Part shown: one piece after another, positions 38,972 to 51,707 of the stretch
Position numbering within the stretch: position 1 is the first letter of the stretch
Layout of the letters: every line of letters begins with the position of its first letter
Assembly (NCBI RefSeq): GCF_003254395.2
Contig: NC_037643.1
Location: forward strand, 16,791,463-16,855,462
Source of the DNA: Apis mellifera
Taxonomy: Eukaryota; Arthropoda; Insecta; Hymenoptera; Apidae
Direction: 5' to 3'
DNA length: 64,000 nucleotides
The notes under the pieces: model-generated
Databases searched by the model: none
Seen by the model: the letters and a program-made list of their open reading frames with translations, nothing else
What the model was told of the DNA's origin: nothing
Program-made: the position numbers and the translations under genes

Positions 38972-41744
38972 ATAAGAATATCTAAAGTTTTTATTATTAT
39001 TATTTTATTATTAAAAAAAAATTTACATTTAATTATATTTTCAACATAACTATATTGTAATACTGTAAAATTTGAATTACAACGTATCGATTAATCATAA
39101 TTATCAGACACGTGCCAAAGCTTTTAAGAATGATCCTATAATCGAAAATATCGTAAATTTAATTTTAGAAACATGTTTTATTTAGTTTGTAAATATTAAC
39201 TTCGATGCATATTAATGCATATTTGCATGGACGTTGTTGTATAATTAACTGGTTAATTGATTCATGTAACATGATTTTATAAAATGGATAAAATAAAAAC
39301 ATAGAAAAACTGTTTATATAATTTTCTCTAGATTCTTTTTGTAATGAATTATATAATTGATAATTAAAAAATACTTTTATTATATTAATTATACTTATTT
39401 ATTTTCATTCACGTTAATTATAAACAATTCAATTTTACGTGTTTTACGATTCAATCTTCATTTTTAAAAAAAAAATTTTTTACAGAACATGATATTGCAG
39501 AAAGAATTTTTATAAAGTTTGTCATCGAATACTGTCAGCTCTTCAATTAATATTCTTTAATTGATTTCATGGCTTCTTTTCAATCTGAGTCGCATCAGCA
39601 TGAAGCCATTCATTTCAATGTATTCCTCAAAAAACGATTGGAAAATTACTAAAGAGCATTGAAAACGCCAAGCGAATTCTTGAAAGCTTTACGAAATGTA
39701 AAATTTAGAATCAAGGTTAAGAATGACTTAAAATTGCACTGTTTAGTATCTTTCTAACTCTAATACTTAAATAATATTTCAAAATTTCAAAATTTTGGCA
39801 TAAAATGATGTACTATGATTTTTCCACTTCATAAAAACATTCCTTGGCATTTGTATTTAGTTGCAAATGCTGCATTAAAATTAAACATTATCATTTTTAT
39901 ACGCTATTGCATAATTGAATAATTGTATAATGACGAATGAAACAATATTAATATTGTCTACACGTATACTATATAGAACAGAATATATTAGAATATCGTT
40001 TTACATGTTATTATATTATAATTATTCCATTTGTTTCCAATGTTATTTGTTTTTTGCACTTTGATAATCTTATTTCAGATTAATTAGTTCATTTAATTTT
40101 CTATTTAAAATCTATTCTTTTATTTTCTTTTCTTTTATTATCATTGTTATTTTATTCCAATTTATCTCAATTGAAGCAAAAAGATTAAAAGAAATTTTTT
40201 ATTCATTTACTACATCTATTTCATTTGTAAAAAATAAAATTTTTTACAAAATTGAAAATTCACAAGTGAATTATAATAATTTAAAAAATATATATACATA
40301 TTTATTCGTTATTTTTATCATATTAAAACAATTTCATCGGATATTAATTAAATATAAAGGAAATCAAAATTTTAAATAAATGATATATATAGATATAAAA
40401 ATTATTTCTATCGAAATAGGTTAGTAGAACATCTTAGCATATCTTACGAATTAATAATTTACATTTTTGCATGCAACAGGACATGAATTTAATATTTCAA
40501 CAACTTTTTTTTCGACAAAGTCTTATTTTGAATAATTATCAATACTTATCTTTCCTTGATTCGACTTGATATTTTTTCATACAAATACTTGTACAAATAT
40601 TTTTTTCTTAATGACGTCACACGATAAAATTTATCGTATATATACACGTATTAGATCTGATTAAATAAAATACTGTTTATTTACGAACTTAAAATCAATA
40701 TTTTAATAATATGATCAATAAAAAATAAATTCATTCAAATAGAATATAATCATTCCAGAAATCAAAAGTAAATTGTGTTGTTTTACATTTGAGACGATTA
40801 ATTTATCAGTTGAAGATTTGTAAGATTTTGTATTATCTCATTTCACGTACCTATTTTCCTTATATTTTTTTTTTAATTAAATTTTAATGTCATAAATTTA
40901 TTATCATTGAAAGAAATGTTTATTACAAATTGTATTTTACAGGTTTTATCATCGTATGAAAATATAGAAATAAATTAAAATTTTATACAAACAAATATAA
41001 GTATGATTAACTCCTTATTGATAAGATCTTTGATAGAATTTTTTTCTCAAAGATTGAGAATATTTCCTTCTGAATAGTAATTTACGATTTCTAACAGAAC
41101 AATAGGATAAAAAAAAAAAAAAAAAAAATAACGATTTTATAAAGTACGATAACTAATTTTACAGACGTAAAATCAAATAGTCACTTAATAGTTATTTTCA
41201 AATATTTTTTTTTTTTTATATTATTTCAATGTCAATGATATTTGTCATCAATGATGTAAAATCATTTTATTTATATATTCAATTCATGTATTTATTTTTA
41301 TTGTTATTGAAGTATTTGCAACTACCAATATTGTATAAGAGGTTATGAGAAATAATTTATTGCACTTACTTTGATTACGAATTGAAATCGATATATGTTT
41401 TATGTATATAAGTTACATCGCATGACTCTTGTATACCACGTAATGTATTAAGTTACATTGATACATCTCGATTGATCTTGAGGTTTGTCAATATTCGACA
41501 GTTATATACTGTACCAACTGTAGCACAACATATAGATAATTATTTACATATAAGAGATAAAACAGGAAACAAAATATAATATAATAAATATATTGTACAA
41601 TGTATTTTAGATAAAAATAAAATAATTTATAAAGTAAAAAAGGAAGAAGAATAAAGATTTTAAAAGAAAATGCACAAATTTAAAATTTATCTTAAATGCA
41701 ATAAAACCGGTATTCCTACTGGAATTCAGGATGGAAGGGATCAC

Positions 41745-41776
41745 TATATAAATAATACCTGCCATAGTTTATGTTA
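41745..41776 (+). promoter_or_regulatory. TATA box and initiator of the proximal glutamine synthetase promoter
   Basis: TATATAAATA begins at 41745, and a TTAGTG initiator-like site has its A at 41776, about 30 bases downstream, which is the standard TATA spacing. A leader of some 240 bases would then run to the ATG at 42013. The spacing is seen; use as a promoter is inferred. Confidence 0.5.
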
Positions 41777-42012
41777 GTGGACCAGCGAAGTATACCAGTC
41801 GATCTTTAGTAATTTCTTCTTTTCGCGTTTTAAAATTTCTTTTTTTGATATTTTCCTATTTTAATAGGTTTATTTTTGTATAAAATTAGAAAAAAAATTA
41901 TCTTGTATTCGTTTTCTTTTTGTCTTTTTTACTTTGGATGGTGAATTTTAAGTTTGCAAATAAGTTAAATAAAAATTGATTATTACAAAAAAATTTGAGA
42001 ATCGATTAAAAA

Positions 42013-42113
42013 ATGAGCTCAAATATATTGGTAAAGTTGTGTGGAACTAAATTCTTAAAAAATGTTGTTTTCGATCGAAAACCAAAGTGGATCACCGTTG
42101 GCAGAAGTTTTAG
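42013..42113 (+). CDS. Gs: Alternative first coding exon of glutamine synthetase, predicted mitochondrial presequence
   Basis: An ATG at 42013 opens a frame of 33 codons plus two bases ending at a donor AG/GTTAGT. Spliced to the acceptor at 49109, it stays in frame and adds 36 residues ahead of the usual MSRVILRESP start, giving 405 residues. The added peptide starts MSSNILVKLCGTKFLKNVV; it has seven Lys/Arg and only one Asp, with spaced hydrophobic residues, as in mitochondrial targeting sequences. Drosophila uses a separate gene, Gs1, for the mitochondrial enzyme. An overlapping donor TTA/GTAAGT four bases downstream would break the frame, so splice choice matters. No transcript evidence is available here. 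Confidence 0.6.
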
Positions 42114-45100
42114 GTTAGTAAGTTGATGACTTCGATTAACTAACACCTTTATCTTATCTTTTATTAACTTAATATGAAAAAATTTTAAATGAAAAACAAA
42201 GAAAATGATGGTCCAAATGGAAAAATATAAATGATTTTCAATTTAAAATATTTTTAAGCTTAATTTAATTGATCTTGTTTTTAAATTATATAAATATTAA
42301 GCATTTAATAAATTTTATTATATATATACATAATGTGTAAATCGTTTTTACTTATTTTTTAATATAAATTGATTCAGATAATAAAAAATTTATTATTAGT
42401 ATGTAATAATTTTTATATATTGCAATATAATTAATTAATAATACTGTAAAATGAATTGAAGTATTAATGTCTTACTTTTGGTATTTACAATGTGATTTAT
42501 GATATTTATATCTATATTATAATATAAGATATGATGTTCTTTGTGTACGATATCTATGATATCTGTGTACATATATTTATCGAGAAAATAATAGATTCAA
42601 AATCTTATCTTGTTCTTGACATTGTTTTTCTTTTTTTTTTTTTCTTTTTTTCTTAGATAAAATATCAATTGTTTATTTAATCTTCTTTTATATGTTAATT
42701 CGCATTCCTTAACATTAAAAAAAAAAAAAGGATTTACAATTAAAATTTAAAAATAAAAATATAAAATTTATAAAAAAATTTACAAAGGAATCTAAAAATC
42801 AAAAAAATAATTCTTTTATAATTTCTATCATCTAGATTTTTTTCGATAAATATATCGAATAATTTTCCAAAAAGATTTTTAAACACTCCATCGTCCAAAC
42901 ACTGGAATCGTTTACTTTTATTTTTATATTTTATGATAAATCAAAAACAAATATTGTTTGATTTGTGGAGTATAATAAAGTATTAAAAGTTATAAAAATT
43001 ATAAGTATTTAAACTTTTCTTTCTGATTTATTATATAGATATAATCAGTAAATAAGTATTACTGTTTTATCGACTAAAGATATTATATCTGATTAAAAGA
43101 GATTACTACTGGTAATAAAGTGAAAACAAAATTTAATCATATAAACCTTGCAATATAAAATATATCTAGAATCATATTTAAAATTTAACGGCAATGAATT
43201 ATAAAAAAAAGAAAATCTATAGAATAATTAAATTTATTATTAATTAAATGAAATTGTAATAATACATATTAATAAATAATATGCTCAAATGGCACACATC
43301 TTCTTTTCACGTTTCTTTTTATAGATAAGTAGAAGAAGAGATTTTCACTAGATACATAAGAATCGAATAAGTGTAATAATTTATTTAAGAAATGAGATAA
43401 AATTTCTCAATCAGAAAACTTATGAATGCCATCTACAGTATTCAAGGCAGTGTATAAGCTTGACATGCTTTCTATAAATGGCAGTAGAGACAAGGAACCG
43501 GTAAATTATGTGGCATGTTTTTTAATGTAATACATATAAGTGAGCAAAATGCTACAAGGAAAATAGTGTTCTTAATTAGGAAAATAAATAATGTTCACTA
43601 TTTCACAACTACTGAAGAGGAATATGAATATATTTGGAAAAAGAAAATAAAATTTTTTCGAATCAAACATAGGGATATTTTTTGAAAAATAAAATTTATT
43701 TTCATTGTTATTTGAAATTTTGTAAAATTGATAAATAATAATCAAAAAAGCCAATTTTATTTACATATGAAAAATTGTCAAACTTCAGATATTCGAATTA
43801 ATAAAAATAAAAAATATTCTTTGAAACATATTATTTCTTTTTTATTCAATTTTTTTTTTTTTGCATATAAAATCATGATTTGAGTGGATTAATATTTACA
43901 TTATTTTTATCGACGATGTTACAACTATTTTTTTTGTTATTATCTTTTTAGAACATTATGAGCTCTCGAATGATAATTGATAGCATATACTTAATCGCGA
44001 AATAAATCTTAGTACTTAAATAAAAATCGAATATTTTTCTTTTTTTTTTTTACAGAAAAATAAATATAAAATAAAATAGATTTCATAATTGTATCATTTA
44101 TATTGTTTAAAATAAAACATATATATTTTATTTATTATTTTTCGTTGATCATATTTTATTATTTATCATCATCATTTTAAGAAAAATATTGAAAAAAATT
44201 TAAACGATATCTTTTATTATAAATCACAGTCGAAATATGTTAAGTTTCAACGTTGACATATCGTCAATATGTCGACGATCGCTTTCACTTTCACACATAA
44301 TGATTCTCATCTGTTGAATCACAACACTCTGTGTTCCAAGTATGTCGTGTATTATCGATTTATAAAAATACAATATTGATGATGATAATATTTCCAACAC
44401 ATCATTCATGTATGTACGAACGATACTAAATTTAATAAAAGAAACAAAATTTCATTGTTCAACATCAATATTGTGTACTGCTTATTATGCAATCATGATG
44501 TAACGGTAAATTGATCTGAAGTAACAATGTGAGAGCAACGAATAGCTTAGATGTTTCTCTAGAGTAGAGTTAAAAACTTGTTGACCGCTTGAAAGAATTA
44601 TAGATAATAAATTCTTAAAAACGATAAACTATGTTTTAATTAAATGTGGGCATTAAATTTAATTTTCATACAAATAAAATTTACATGATAAATTACATAT
44701 TCAAAACAAATCGGAAATAATGATTTCAAAATAAAATTTTTTATTCAATATTCGTATAAAAGTTTTATTAAATAATTCAGGTTCGTTCTATCATTAATGT
44801 AAATTTAATATACGTGATAATAATATTATTACTCTTCGTACGTAACATAATATCATTTGAAATTGTTCACGTATAACTAAACTGAGGATATTTGTGCGAA
44901 TTAAAATTTTTACGAACACAAATATAGAAATAAAAATTTATTTAATCATTCTAAACATCATAATATATACTTTGCTTTGGATATTTTATATTTTTTCTTT
45001 TTTTTTGCATTCTATCGATTTTTAAATTTTTTATAAATATCTATAAACAGTCTATTTATAACAAATAGATAATGAAGTATATATGTCGTAGTATGTATGG

Positions 45101-48100
45101 ATGAAATGTAAAATAAAAAATAAAAAATGTAGAAAAGATTACATATAAATTAAAAATACACGTGGAATAAGATATCGATATACAAATAAATAAGCAAGAA
45201 ATAAATATGCAACTTTCAATTTTATTGCCATCCATAAATGACGTATTACACACATAACATAATAATTGTGTTAACTCTGATCTTTATTCTCCTTTTAATT
45301 CTAACACGACAAATTAAATTCTATAACACAAAAGGACAGTTATACAATTGTGTTTCTTATTTCAATTAACTCGTGAATCATTGATATACGTGCTTGTAAT
45401 GTATACGACGTATAAAAATATCTGATTCATACATGCAAAAAATTGAATTGAACGAATAAAATGGAAAATACGTTGAGTTTTCTTTTCTTGCAATATACAT
45501 AGAAGATGCATCTTTTGTTCGAAATCGAACTTATAATAAGAATACATGTGTAATATAACCTATAATAGTAACAGTATGACAACATAACCAAATAAAATGC
45601 TCAGCGTGAAACGTGTATTTTTGATTCTTTTATACTAGTGCGTTTTCTTGTCGCATTTATGAACAATGAAACATACAATATTTACAAAATTTTTTAATTT
45701 CTTAAATATGCCATTAATAACAAGTCTTTACTTTTTCTCTCCGTGTTTTTAAGTAGTAAATAATTCGTACAATTATGATTGTTTTAGAACTCGTTTACCG
45801 AATCATAAGAAACACGCATGAGCAGTTAATGTCGATTAAAGATGATTATATAATTACAAAACGAAAACGATTTCTTGATTGTGATATGTGCGCGTACATG
45901 AAACTATGTAATTTTTTTATTCAGAAACGAACATGCTAGTGGAAACTTTCCATTCATTCGTGGCAAAGAATTGTATAGTTTCTGTACCTCCTTTGTGTTA
46001 ATGGATCACTTGGCCACTGATAGAAAAATTGGAATTTATTTTAAATATTATTTTATTTTATATCATTATTCTTCTATTGTTATTTTTAATTTTTTTTTGT
46101 GGCATGATGATGTGTTACATGAAATTCAAAAATTTACGTAATTATATACTCATTCAATATGTTCGTTTCGATTTAATCATCGAATTCTTTTTCTAAATCT
46201 ATCGTAAATTTCGATCCTTTCATTTTTTTTCTTACTAATTATTAGATTTATTCGAATTTTACTTTCAAAGTTTCCATTGACCTCATTTCTCTATTATATA
46301 TCTGATTTATTGAAATGAACAAAAAGTTTCACTTCTATTTAATCTTTCATAATTTTATAATTTTAATTTTTTATTTGCAAATTTTTTTCCTAAATTGACA
46401 ATATACAAAATTTTAAAAATAATTTTTATCCTTTAAAATGACTTATAATTTGTTTAATTTAGATTTATTTTTTTTTTATAATTTATTTGTTTTTGTAAAA
46501 AATAATCTTTTATCAGATTAAATAAATTGCACGTGCTTAAATATTATGAGCGATAATAAATTAGCGATTAAATTAATATTTATTAATTTAATATTTCATA
46601 TCGATTATTACGCAAGTGCTTATACAAGTTGTATCTCATAATGGGAGTGTTACCTACTTTGTAAAAATTTTTTAATCAAAATATGATCTTATTTTCTTAA
46701 TGCTTTTAATTATATGATCGCAATAAATAAGTATTGAAATATGATGGAATATTAAAAAATTTTATATACGTTTATATTGTATATAATTGCCTCTCGAATA
46801 ATACGCGATATTAAATCGCATATAATTTTTCAATTTAATATTTAATTGCATACCAGATTAACTACAATAATCTACAGTATTCCATTTATCTTTAAACCTT
46901 ATTTATTGAAACGAAATTCTTGTTAATACTTAACTAAATGAATTGACTATTGAAATTACTTATCTTTTATTATCCTATCATAATTATTCTATCATAATTG
47001 AATGAGAAATTATAATAGTGAAGATAGAATCATTGAACTCTTTCACTGAAATATGAATGCATGCATGAACTCTCACTCTTATATCAATTGTTTGTTCCTT
47101 AATAGATAGAGTTATATTGTGTAGCTGAAAGCTATCTTTTATAATTTAATATCTAATTAATTGATGTTACATTTATAGTTTTATTATTATTCATAATAAT
47201 AGCTAATAGATAAAAATAAATTGAATAATTAATTTATAATGCGTACTTACATGAAATTTTTGATGAAATAAAAACTTAACCTATAAATTAAGTATAGATT
47301 AAAAAGTAATTTCATAAAGATTATTTATTGAAAGATTTGTTTGTCATTGAATCAACATATGGAATATTTTTGATTCTTTCTTGCTTTTGATACAATGTAA
47401 TTAAATTTTCATCATATAAAAAGAAAAATAAACTAAACTAAAACACAGAAACAAGAGAAGATTCCACAGTCACTTTAATTGCCAGATTTTTTTTCATTGG
47501 TGTACATATATCAATATAAACGCAATGTCGTTTTTATTAGCATTTAGTTGCTATTGCATTGTAAACAAAAATTTTATATATGTGTTACATTAATAATCGA
47601 AATATTTTTTTTTAAATTCAAAATATAAAGAAAAAAGAAAGAGAAATTGATAATTTATAAGATGATTTATTCTTTTTTAAAATATGAGACATAAAAAAAA
47701 ATACATAAAAAATTAAATAAAAATATGATTTTTTTTCTTATTATATTTGAATATATGATTTTGAAAACATTTTATTATATATTTTATTATTATATTTTCT
47801 GAAATTTAATCCACAATTTAACTTTTTTTTTTTTTTGCATTTTTTTGTAATTTATGTGAAAATTGGTATGATAAATTGGTAAATGTATGTTGCCTTGACT
47901 ACCAATTCACTTACAAGGTCGAATTCGTAACTTTGTGTGATTAACATTAGATATTCCGTATGAAATTTATTTAAATAAAATTTTGATCTTTTACAAGTTA
48001 AATAAGAGTATTTAATTATTTATTTGCATGTTAATTCTAAATGAATTAGAAAATACTACGTATAAAATAATAATTATAAAATAAATATCACGTAGTATAA

Positions 48101-49109
48101 TATTTTTAAAAAATATTTGATTTAGAAAGTTATAGAAAAAGTTAGTTAATTTCATTAAATATCTTCTTAAAAATATCATATTTATTTACATCATTTGCAT
48201 TTATATTAAAACATTTTTCATCATTAATATAACTTTTTGCTTTATATATCTAATCTTGCAAGTTTTATTATTTTTCCTTAATTTCATTCAAAATAGAAAT
48301 ATAAGCTTAAATAATCCAATTATTGATCACATCCTGTACACTCATTCTTTATAAAATACGCTTACAATCTGACAAATTTAAAATACAAACACATAGGTAG
48401 CGTGAAACTTTTTAATATATATTTACTATATTTTTATATTCTATTAGTTAAACCAGTCGTCCAAGGAAGAAAGAGAAAAAATAATAAAAATAGTCAAGAA
48501 TGACCTTCGAAACGTTCGAAATATTTGCACGTGCGTGGTTGGGGTTATGATATCGGTTAAACTTTGGGAACGTCATTTGAACGCTTACTCGTAGGCGACT
48601 GGCAGCATGCGTGTATATTTTCCGGAATAACACGCGGTTCCCGCGTGAGTGATGCGTGATGCTTAATGCGTGTTGCGTGATATGTAGGCGCACCTCTCTT
48701 TCTACTCTATCGAAAATAAATCAAGAGAATCCTTTATACTTGTATACCGCTGCATCTAACACGTGCGAATAGATCCTCATTAATATTACAAAAATACGCG
48801 TTCCCGCTACCATGCGGCGCCACTATTCACCTAACTCTAAACCAATGTTCTTCGATAAATATCGAAATAAACGATTCGAACGTAAAAGTATGTAAAAGAA
48901 TGTATTAGAAATTTTTTGCTATTTGAGACTGAACAAAAGTAGAACATAATTAAATCTTGAAATTATTTCTATTTTTTTAGAACGATTATTTATAATACGA
49001 GAAAATTAAAATGCAAGATAATCGAAATATGTGATGTTTGAATAATATATATGTATATGTATATTACATTTACAGAATATATTTATTTACAATTTTTATC
49101 ATGTTGCAG
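42114..49109 (+). other. Intron between alternative first exon and shared exon of glutamine synthetase
   Basis: Seven kilobases of mainly A+T-rich DNA with no supported gene. The final 600 bases hold a G+C-rich, CpG-rich island (about 48470-48840) with clustered GCGTG and CACGTG motifs. Confidence 0.5.
48528..48765. promoter_or_regulatory. Cluster of TGCGTG/CACGTG sites (bHLH-PAS/E-box) upstream of glutamine synthetase
   Basis: Within 240 bases TGCGTG occurs at 48532, 48608, 48653, 48667 and 48674, with CGCGTG at 48642 and CACGTG at 48528 and 48760. TNGCGTG and related cores are bound by dimers of ARNT/Tango with AhR/Spineless, Sima or Trachealess. The island may be an enhancer or a third promoter; I see no clear donor that would define an exon. 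Confidence 0.45.
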
Positions 49110-49116
49110 CATTACA

Positions 49117-51707
49117 ATGTCACGTGTCATACTGAGGGAATCGCCGAATGCGGCCTTAGACAAAACCTTGTTAAATAAATACCTCGACCTGCCTCAACCG
49201 GAAAATAAAATTCAAGCGAAATACATCTGGATTGATGGTACCGGTGAAAGCTTGCGAAGCAAGACTAGGACGGTAGATTTCGTACCAAAACATCCATCAG
49301 GTTATTTTATTATATTTTTTTTTGTAAAAATCTTAGAAATTTTTAATTCTGATAAAAATCTAATATTTTTTATTTTTCTTTAATCTCTGAATAAAATGTG
49401 TTTTAAGAAAATTTTAAAAGAACATTAAAAATTTATAATAATTTGAAAATAATTTTATTAGATTTCATTTGATCACTTGCGAAATTATATTTCATGATAT
49501 AAAATATTGAACAGAAAAAATAATATTTTCTTTGTTTATGAAAAAAGATAAAAAATCTTATTATGGATTAAAAACACATAATGAATATGAAACAAAAAAA
49601 TATAATATCTTTTAATTCATGAATTATAATTTATTCAAATTGATATATCTCATATGATATTCTTACGAGTATTCTCTTTCAAAAGGACACATACACCGAA
49701 AACCTCATTTAATATTGATTACAGAAACTTGACCATGAATACTTCTTAATATAATCTTATATCTTCAATAACTTTCATTACTTATTTATTTATCTCGTTT
49801 CATTGAAATATTCTTTGTTTCTTATATTCTTTTTGTTAAAAAAGTTAATCTAATATTAATTTCAAATTGCTTAATTTAAATTATGAAGATAAAAAATCTG
49901 ATTTATTATATTTTCTACATTTATTTGCGAATAATATTGCACTTTTTAATTTATGTAAATGATGAAAGCAATTTCTTAACATTATAATAAATATGAACAC
50001 TAATACGTAATAATTTGATTAATCGAAATTTATTTATATTCTAAATATATAATGTTTGTTGCATTCAGTTATCAAACAAATAATGCAACATTATTATCTA
50101 ATTACATTAAATTATTATATCACGATAGGAATTATTGGATAAATTATATTTAACATTTTATATATATTAACATTTATTTACATTTCGAAATATTCATCAT
50201 TTTCTTCATTTTTTGTATATAGATGTAATTCACGAATAATATAAAATAAATGTTAATAACATACAATCTGTTAATTATTACTGCTTTTTATACTGGATAC
50301 ATACATATTAATTTCAAATATTTCTTAGTAAACGAATAATCTTATTAATATTTATGATATTCTACATACCATTAATTATAGCGCATAAAATATAAAAACA
50401 TTTGAATATCAATGATCAATAGATTCGATTATGCAAGGTGAAATGATCGTTTGTCCTTTAAATTATAAAATAGTATTGATATTCAAATATATTTCATTGA
50501 TTGAAAATCGTAATTATGTTTTCCTGCTAATCTTTTGGATTATAGCAACTTTTCAATATCACTTAACTGAATCAGTTTAATATTATTATTTTTAAAAGAT
50601 TATATTATTAAAATTTTATAAATTTAATATTATTAATAGATCAGACTGATACTGTAAAGAATTCCATATTATACAAATTGAAGTAAAAAAAAAAATACAA
50701 AATTTATATCAATTACATATTGGAAAATATTTGCTTAATCAAATATTATATATAATAATATAATATTCAATTTCTTTTCAGATTTACCAATATGGACCTT
50801 CGACGGTAGTTCAACTTACCAAGCAGATGGCGCAAACAGCGATATTTTCCTTTGTCCAGTGGCAATTTACAACGACCCCTTTCGTCGTGGAAATAACAAA
50901 TTAGTATTATGTGATACCTACTACAGTGACATGACCCCGACTACATCCAACAAACGTTCCAAATGTAATCAGGCTATGGAAGCTATAAAAGATGAAGATC
51001 CATGGTTCGGAATTGAACAAGAATATACTTTCCTTGATTTTGATGGTAGACCACTTGGTTGGCCAAAAAATGGTTTCCCTAAGCCGCAAGGACCTTATTA
51101 TTGTGGTGTAGGCGCCGACAAAGTAATTGGTCGCGAAATTGTCGAGGCTCATTATCGAGCTTGCCTTTATGCTGGCGTAAAAATTGCCGGTACTAATGCA
51201 GAAGTTATGCCCTCACAATGGGAATTCCAAGTCGGCCCGTGTAGCGGAATATCTGCCGGAGACGACTTATGGATTGCTAGATTTATTCTTCATCGTGTAG
51301 CTGAGGAGTTTGGTGTGGTTGTTAGTTTAGACCCGAAAATTATGGATGGTTCGTGGAATGGTGCAGGTGCACATACAAACTTCTCGACAAAATCGATGCG
51401 TGCCGAAAATGGCATTGCCGAAATTGAGAAAGCAATTGATAAATTGAGCAAACAACACCTAAGGCACATTCAAGCGTATGATCCACGCGGAGGAAAAGAC
51501 AACGAGCGACGTCTGACTGGAAAATGCGAGACCAGTAGTATATACGATTTCAGCGCTGGTGTGGCCAATCGTAATGTTAGTATTCGCATTCCTCGTGGAG
51601 TTGCTGAAGAAAAGAAAGGCTATTTGGAAGACAGAAGACCTAGCAGTAATTGCGACCCTTACTCGGTGTGTCATGCTTTGGTGCGCACTTGTGTCCTAAA
51701 TGAATAA
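49117..51707 (+). CDS. Gs: Glutamine synthetase (glutamate-ammonia ligase)
   Basis: The enzyme makes glutamine from glutamate, ammonia and ATP, feeding nitrogen metabolism and clearing glutamate. Two coding exons, 49117-49300 and 50782-51707, join in phase 1 to 369 residues, the normal animal GSII size. Signatures are YIWIDGTGE, IWTFDGSSTYQADG, DPWFGIEQEYTFLD, NAEVMPSQWEFQVGP, NGAGAHTNFSTKSM, RRLTGKCETSS, NRNVSIRIPRG and YLEDRRPSSNCDPY, which cover the ATP, glutamate and metal sites. The exon begins at 49110, seven bases before this ATG, and is reached from upstream leader exons. Initiation here gives a cytosolic protein. Exons are clearly richer in G+C and CpG than those of the left-hand gene cluster. 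Confidence 0.97.

Larger units (their letters stand above)
31893..41740. other. Long non-coding stretch, probably intron of glutamine synthetase
   Basis: About 9.8 kb without a supported gene. It is mostly A+T-rich, with G+C-richer islands near 34535-34810, 36150-36660, 37600-37760, 38640-38830 and 39530-39730 that may be regulatory elements. It also holds a TAA microsatellite (38944-38971) and poly(A) runs (34878-34897, 41109-41128). Confidence 0.5.

Noticed and set aside
24792..49109. Search for tRNA, rRNA or known conserved microRNA genes
   Set aside because: I found no cloverleaf with A/B boxes, no rRNA-like block and none of the conserved insect microRNA sequences I could recall. A tRNA scan and small-RNA mapping would be decisive.
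50907..51674. Minus-strand frames opposite the glutamine synthetase exon
   Set aside because: Shadows of a clearly coding plus-strand exon.
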